Below, in pieces: positions 8,223 to 12,211 of a DNA stretch of 12,211 bases (its first letter is position 1; every line of letters begins with the position of its first letter). Both the position numbers and the translations under genes were made by a program. The notes below the pieces were generated by a model, which saw only the letters and a program-made list of their open reading frames with translations, had not been told where the DNA came from and ran no database searches. The stretch covers positions 1 to 12,211 of the forward strand of contig JAEUQE010000253.1 in NCBI GenBank assembly GCA_016789785.1, in the 5' to 3' direction. This DNA comes from Bryobacterales bacterium. Lineage in GTDB: Bacteria > Acidobacteriota > Terriglobia > Bryobacterales > Bryobacteraceae.

Positions 8223-10343
8223 CTATTTGGGCAGATCCGGCTTCACGATCACCCCGCCAGCCTTGCGGATCTGCTCCCTGATTCGCTGTTCCATCCGCTC
8301 CGCCCACACCGTGCCGGACCAGCCGGTCTCCAGCCGGAACTTGGTTCCTTTCGGATATTGTTGTAACTTCGCCGTAAGTGCCCGGTCGGTTTGTAAGTGA
8401 AACGGACCTACCCGCCAACCCGCCGCCGGCCCCGGCATCCAACCAACACCAATTGGTTCTACAAACGCTCGCCTCTCCGATGTGACATGACTCCTGCAAT
8501 TCTCCGTTCGGCAGGCAGCCTGCAGACGATCGAGGTCCGCCGTTGTAAGTACCCATCCCTGTCCGCGAAGCAGCGCCTCGGCGTAACCAAACTCGTTGCC
8601 TGGGTCGATTGGCGGAATCGACGGGCGACGCATCCTTGCAAGCCCATTCCACAACGCCTGCTTCGCACGCTCGGAATCGCTGTTTTGAAGGATGGTCTGC
8701 GCGGCCCGCACCACCGAAGGGTCGCCGCCGTTGACATCGTCGATGGCCGCTTGCTCCAGTCCGGGACTCATCAGCAGATCTTCAAACGGACTCAGATGCA
8801 GCCCGCATCCCTGCTGCTGCTTGCGGACCTCCGCCAGTAAGTTGCTCGCGAACGCGGGATCCACGCGGAAGAAGTATGCGAGCAAGGGTCCCGAACATTG
8901 GCGGGACCGGGGATGAGCCCGAAGCCGCGGAAGAAGCGATGCCGTTGCATAGCGTGCGATCAGCGCCTCCACGGGCTTGCCCTGATGGAACGCCTCCATC
9001 AACGGTGCGTCCAGTTCGGGGATCTCCCGGTCTGGCAGCATGAGCAGCGTGCGGGGGTTCATTCCGGACCCCACATCCCCCGCGCGAATCCGCGCGATCA
9101 CAAGACTGTGGGCCCGGGTTGGCACGGTCTCCATCAAACGGCCAAGCGCAATATCCCTCGGCGTTCCGGGCCGGGAGGCGACCTCCACAAGCACCTCGTC
9201 CATCTTCGTTCCCGCGAACCGCGGCCACTCGTTTGTGAGGAGATTGTATTGTGAGCCTTCCGGTAGAGCAGGGAAGGCCTCGATCAACGCCGAAATAGTT
9301 TCGGGAGTTACTGGATACTTACTTCGAGTAGCAAGTGTCTCGAGCGAAACCGCAAGGGCGGCGCCCCTCTTGACGGGAACGGCCGCCGCCAGACGCTCGA
9401 AGTAACGGCGCTCCAGGACCTGCACATTCTCCATGAACTGGGCATCGTTTTGGTGCCAGCGCTTCATCGCGGGTTCGTCGCCAACCGGCATGAGTTCACG
9501 CGCCGGCCCCGTGGATGCGGCGGCGAGTTCCACCAGCGTTCCCAGCCAGTAGTAACTGACAGGGAAATCGGGCGCCACCAGTAAACGTTCTAATTGGGCG
9601 ATTACTTCCTTGCGATAGGGAGACGCGAATAAGCCCGCTCGAAGCTGGTTCGCACCATAAGTAAGTTCAGCCGAGTAAAAGCGCACCAGGTGAGCGACGG
9701 CTTCCCGCGTTTCCAGAAAGCGCAGAATGCGGGCGGCACGCTCGAAATCACTGCGCGCTCCCGGAACCGGCGGCGGCGGAGGCTCGCCCGGTTTCTGATT
9801 GCGGTACGCAGGCGTCCGCTCCAGGATCGCGACCGCTCTGCGCAATTCCGCCGCGGCCCACGCCGGATCCGCCGCCACGATCTCGATATCGAGCGGCTCC
9901 GATCGAAGCATCAACGGCGCCGCTGAGCCTGGAATCAGCACCCGCCGCGTCTCGGCGTGAATCCGGTAGCGGCCTGGTTTGCGGAATGACAGCCACTCAT
10001 TGACGTCTTGCTCAATGATCTGCGTGTGGAAGCCCAACGGCGGAAAATTGAAGTTCCGGGCCATGCCGCCGCTCATTTGCGCGGGAATGTCGAAAAGCGG
10101 ATCCACGGCGCCATCGGAAGTAAAGGTGTCATACTCGGAGACCCGCGTCGTCCGGCCTTCCGGATTCGGATTGAGTAAGTAAGCTCTCAGCCCACCCCGG
10201 AACCTCATCTCCACCGTTACCGTCTCGCCCACCTGAAAACGGGTCTTCCCATGCTTCAGTGCCAGCGTGAACGACACTCCGTCCGGACCTTGCGCGCTGA
10301 GAGCGAGAACCGTCAATAGGAATGATGCGGGGAATCGGAGCAT
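8223..10343 (-). CDS. Exported protein of unknown function: N-terminal beta-rich domain plus helical repeats
   Basis: I do not recognise a named family. From ATG at 10343 the protein has 706 residues, beginning with a signal peptide (M-L-R, hydrophobic core to A-L-S-A16, cleavage before Q17). Residues about 22-157 look like a beta-sandwich (F-Q-V-G-E-T-V-T-V-E-M-R-F; R-K-P-G-R-Y-R-I-H-A), the pattern of Ig-like or macroglobulin-type modules. A Pro run (P188-P193) leads into a long helix-rich region, about 195-600, with loose HEAT-like periodicity. The C-terminal part, about 610-706, is mixed and has two cysteines close together (A-C-R-T-E-N-C). The frame can also open at TTG 10370 or at GTG codons between; those add up to nine residues before the signal peptide. 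GGAAGG directly abuts the ATG, too close for an ideal Shine-Dalgarno, so the exact start is open. It lies 48 nt downstream of the OxyR gene. A periplasmic or surface location is inferred. Confidence 0.75.
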   Translation of the reverse strand: MLRFPASFLLTVLALSAQGPDGVSFTLALKHGKTRFQVGETVTVEMRFRGGLRAYLLNPNPEGRTTRVSEYDTFTSDGAVDPLFDIPAQMSGGMARNFNFPPLGFHTQIIEQDVNEWLSFRKPGRYRIHAETRRVLIPGSAAPLMLRSEPLDIEIVAADPAWAAAELRRAVAILERTPAYRNQKPGEPPPPPVPGARSDFERAARILRFLETREAVAHLVRFYSAELTYGANQLRAGLFASPYRKEVIAQLERLLVAPDFPVSYYWLGTLVELAAASTGPARELMPVGDEPAMKRWHQNDAQFMENVQVLERRYFERLAAAVPVKRGAALAVSLETLATRSKYPVTPETISALIEAFPALPEGSQYNLLTNEWPRFAGTKMDEVLVEVASRPGTPRDIALGRLMETVPTRAHSLVIARIRAGDVGSGMNPRTLLMLPDREIPELDAPLMEAFHQGKPVEALIARYATASLLPRLRAHPRSRQCSGPLLAYFFRVDPAFASNLLAEVRKQQQGCGLHLSPFEDLLMSPGLEQAAIDDVNGGDPSVVRAAQTILQNSDSERAKQALWNGLARMRRPSIPPIDPGNEFGYAEALLRGQGWVLTTADLDRLQAACRTENCRSHVTSERRAFVEPIGVGWMPGPAAGWRVGPFHLQTDRALTAKLQQYPKGTKFRLETGWSGTVWAERMEQRIREQIRKAGGVIVKPDLPK

Positions 10344-10391
10344 CCTTCCATTGGACACCACCGCGCGCAAGCCAGTTCCGCCCGCGCACGA

Positions 10392-11303
10392 TCAAGCTTT
10401 CCGTTTCTCCCCCAGTTCGCTCAAATACGCGGTGAACGCCTCCAACGCCTTCGACAGGTGACGCCGCTCCAGCCGCGCGTATCCCACCCGGCGGCTCGTC
10501 TTCGGCTCAAGCTCGACAAACCGGCAACCACACCCCAAGCTCCGTGCCATCTCCGGCAGCACGCCCACCCCGTAGCCCGCCCGGATCAGCTCGAAGATCG
10601 TCAGAAATTGGTCGGCTTCAAACTGCGCCGCGAACCGGGCACGCGCCCGATCGCACGCCGCCAAAGTTTCATCGCGCAGGCAGTGCCCATCTTTCAGAAT
10701 CAGCAGCCGCTCATCGGAGACCCGGCGCAACGGCACCTTCCCCGCCGCCGCCAGCCGGTGATCCTCCGGCACCACCAGGTACAACGGCTCGCGAAATAGC
10801 TCCTTCATCACGATGCCACTGGCCTCCACGGGCAGGCTGAGCACCACCACGTCTAACATCCCGTCCAGCACCTGATCCACCAGTTCCGCCGTCGTCCCTT
10901 CGCGAACATAAAGGTCCACTTCCGGATAGCGCTGCGTGAACGTCTTCAGCCGCGGCGCCAGGAAGTAAGGCAGGATCGTCGGAATCGCGCCCACACGCAA
11001 CGGGCCGCGCACTCCTTCCCGCGCGCGCTCCAGATAGTCGGGCAGCGCTGCCGCGTCCTCCAGCAACGCCTGCGCCTTGCCGAGGATCGCCTCCGCCAGC
11101 GGGGTCATCTCGATTCTCCGGTTCAACCGCTCGAACAGCACACCACCCAGTCCTTGCTCCAGTTTCGCGATCTGCTCGGAAAGCGACGGTTGGGCGATTC
11201 CCAGCTCATCCGCCGCCTTCGTAAAACTCCGTGCCCGCGCCACCGCGCAGAAACACTCCAACTGGCGCAAGTCAAGCGCGCGTATTCTTGTCTTCTTATC
11301 CAT
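10392..11303 (-). CDS. oxyR: OxyR-type LysR-family peroxide-sensing regulator
   Basis: This 303-residue LysR-type protein has an N-terminal winged helix-turn-helix (L12-R-Q-L-E, then S26-F-T-K-A-A-D-E-L, Q38-P-S-L-S-E-Q-I-A-K-L-E) and a C-terminal sensor domain. The segment L200-L-I-L-K-D-G-H-C208-L-R-D-E-T-L-A-A-C217 reproduces the E. coli OxyR redox site: the peroxidatic Cys in G-H-C-L-R-D and the resolving Cys exactly nine residues later (C199 and C208 there). The downstream F-E-L-I-R-A-G-Y-G-V-G-V-L-P also fits. Known OxyR proteins form this disulfide on H2O2 and then activate catalase and peroxidase genes. Divergence from katG supports the assignment. Two more cysteines, C258-G-C260, are extra. 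ATG at 11303 is preferred over TTG at 11333, which would add ten non-family residues and lie next to the promoter -10. No strong Shine-Dalgarno is seen. Confidence 0.9.
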   Translation of the reverse strand: MDKKTRIRALDLRQLECFCAVARARSFTKAADELGIAQPSLSEQIAKLEQGLGGVLFERLNRRIEMTPLAEAILGKAQALLEDAAALPDYLERAREGVRGPLRVGAIPTILPYFLAPRLKTFTQRYPEVDLYVREGTTAELVDQVLDGMLDVVVLSLPVEASGIVMKELFREPLYLVVPEDHRLAAAGKVPLRRVSDERLLILKDGHCLRDETLAACDRARARFAAQFEADQFLTIFELIRAGYGVGVLPEMARSLGCGCRFVELEPKTSRRVGYARLERRHLSKALEAFTAYLSELGEKRKA

Positions 11304-11305
11304 AG

Positions 11306-12211
<906 letters not shown>

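Overview
The window looks like a piece of a high-GC Gram-negative chromosome, most likely from an acidobacterium of the Solibacter/Bryobacter type. This is inferred from gene content rather than a marker gene. The evidence is a 1145-residue TonB-dependent receptor with an N-terminal carboxypeptidase-like regulatory domain, an Nramp-related transporter without the usual metal-site residues, and large exported TPR and helical-repeat proteins. No rRNA, tRNA, CRISPR array or insertion sequence was seen.

Layout, right to left, because nearly everything is on the minus strand. An OxyR-type regulator (10392-11303, minus) is divergent from a signal-peptide-bearing catalase-peroxidase, katG (11375-12184, plus). 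The 71-bp gap between them holds two overlapping promoters and two overlapping inverted repeats. Downstream of oxyR, with gaps of only 12 to 70 nt, run an unrecognised exported 706-residue protein (8223-10343), an Nramp-related membrane transporter (6739-8196), the TonB-dependent receptor (3231-6668), a GNAT acetyltransferase (2439-3218), and a very large exported TPR protein. The TPR protein starts with GTG at 2397 and is still open at base 1. No gene-free stretch exceeds 75 bases.

Functionally, the right end is a peroxide-sensing and detoxification pair. OxyR keeps both redox cysteines in the exact C-x8-C spacing of the E. coli protein and has a palindromic T-N11-A site in front of katG. 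The left part is an envelope-facing set: an outer-membrane receptor, an exported TPR protein and an exported unknown, plus an inner-membrane transporter. Whether the six minus-strand genes are co-transcribed cannot be decided from sequence, and a possible internal promoter lies in front of the TonB receptor gene.

Three things stand out. The katG reading frame departs abruptly from the family right after the I-Y-V-N-P motif and stops 39 codons later, so the proximal heme-ligand half is missing; this is a real truncation or a junction artefact near the window end. The TPR protein carries a degenerate 15-bp (5-codon) minisatellite linker whose antisense strand reads like a pentapeptide-repeat protein. 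The oxyR-katG promoters share one inverted repeat whose two arms serve as the two -35 boxes.
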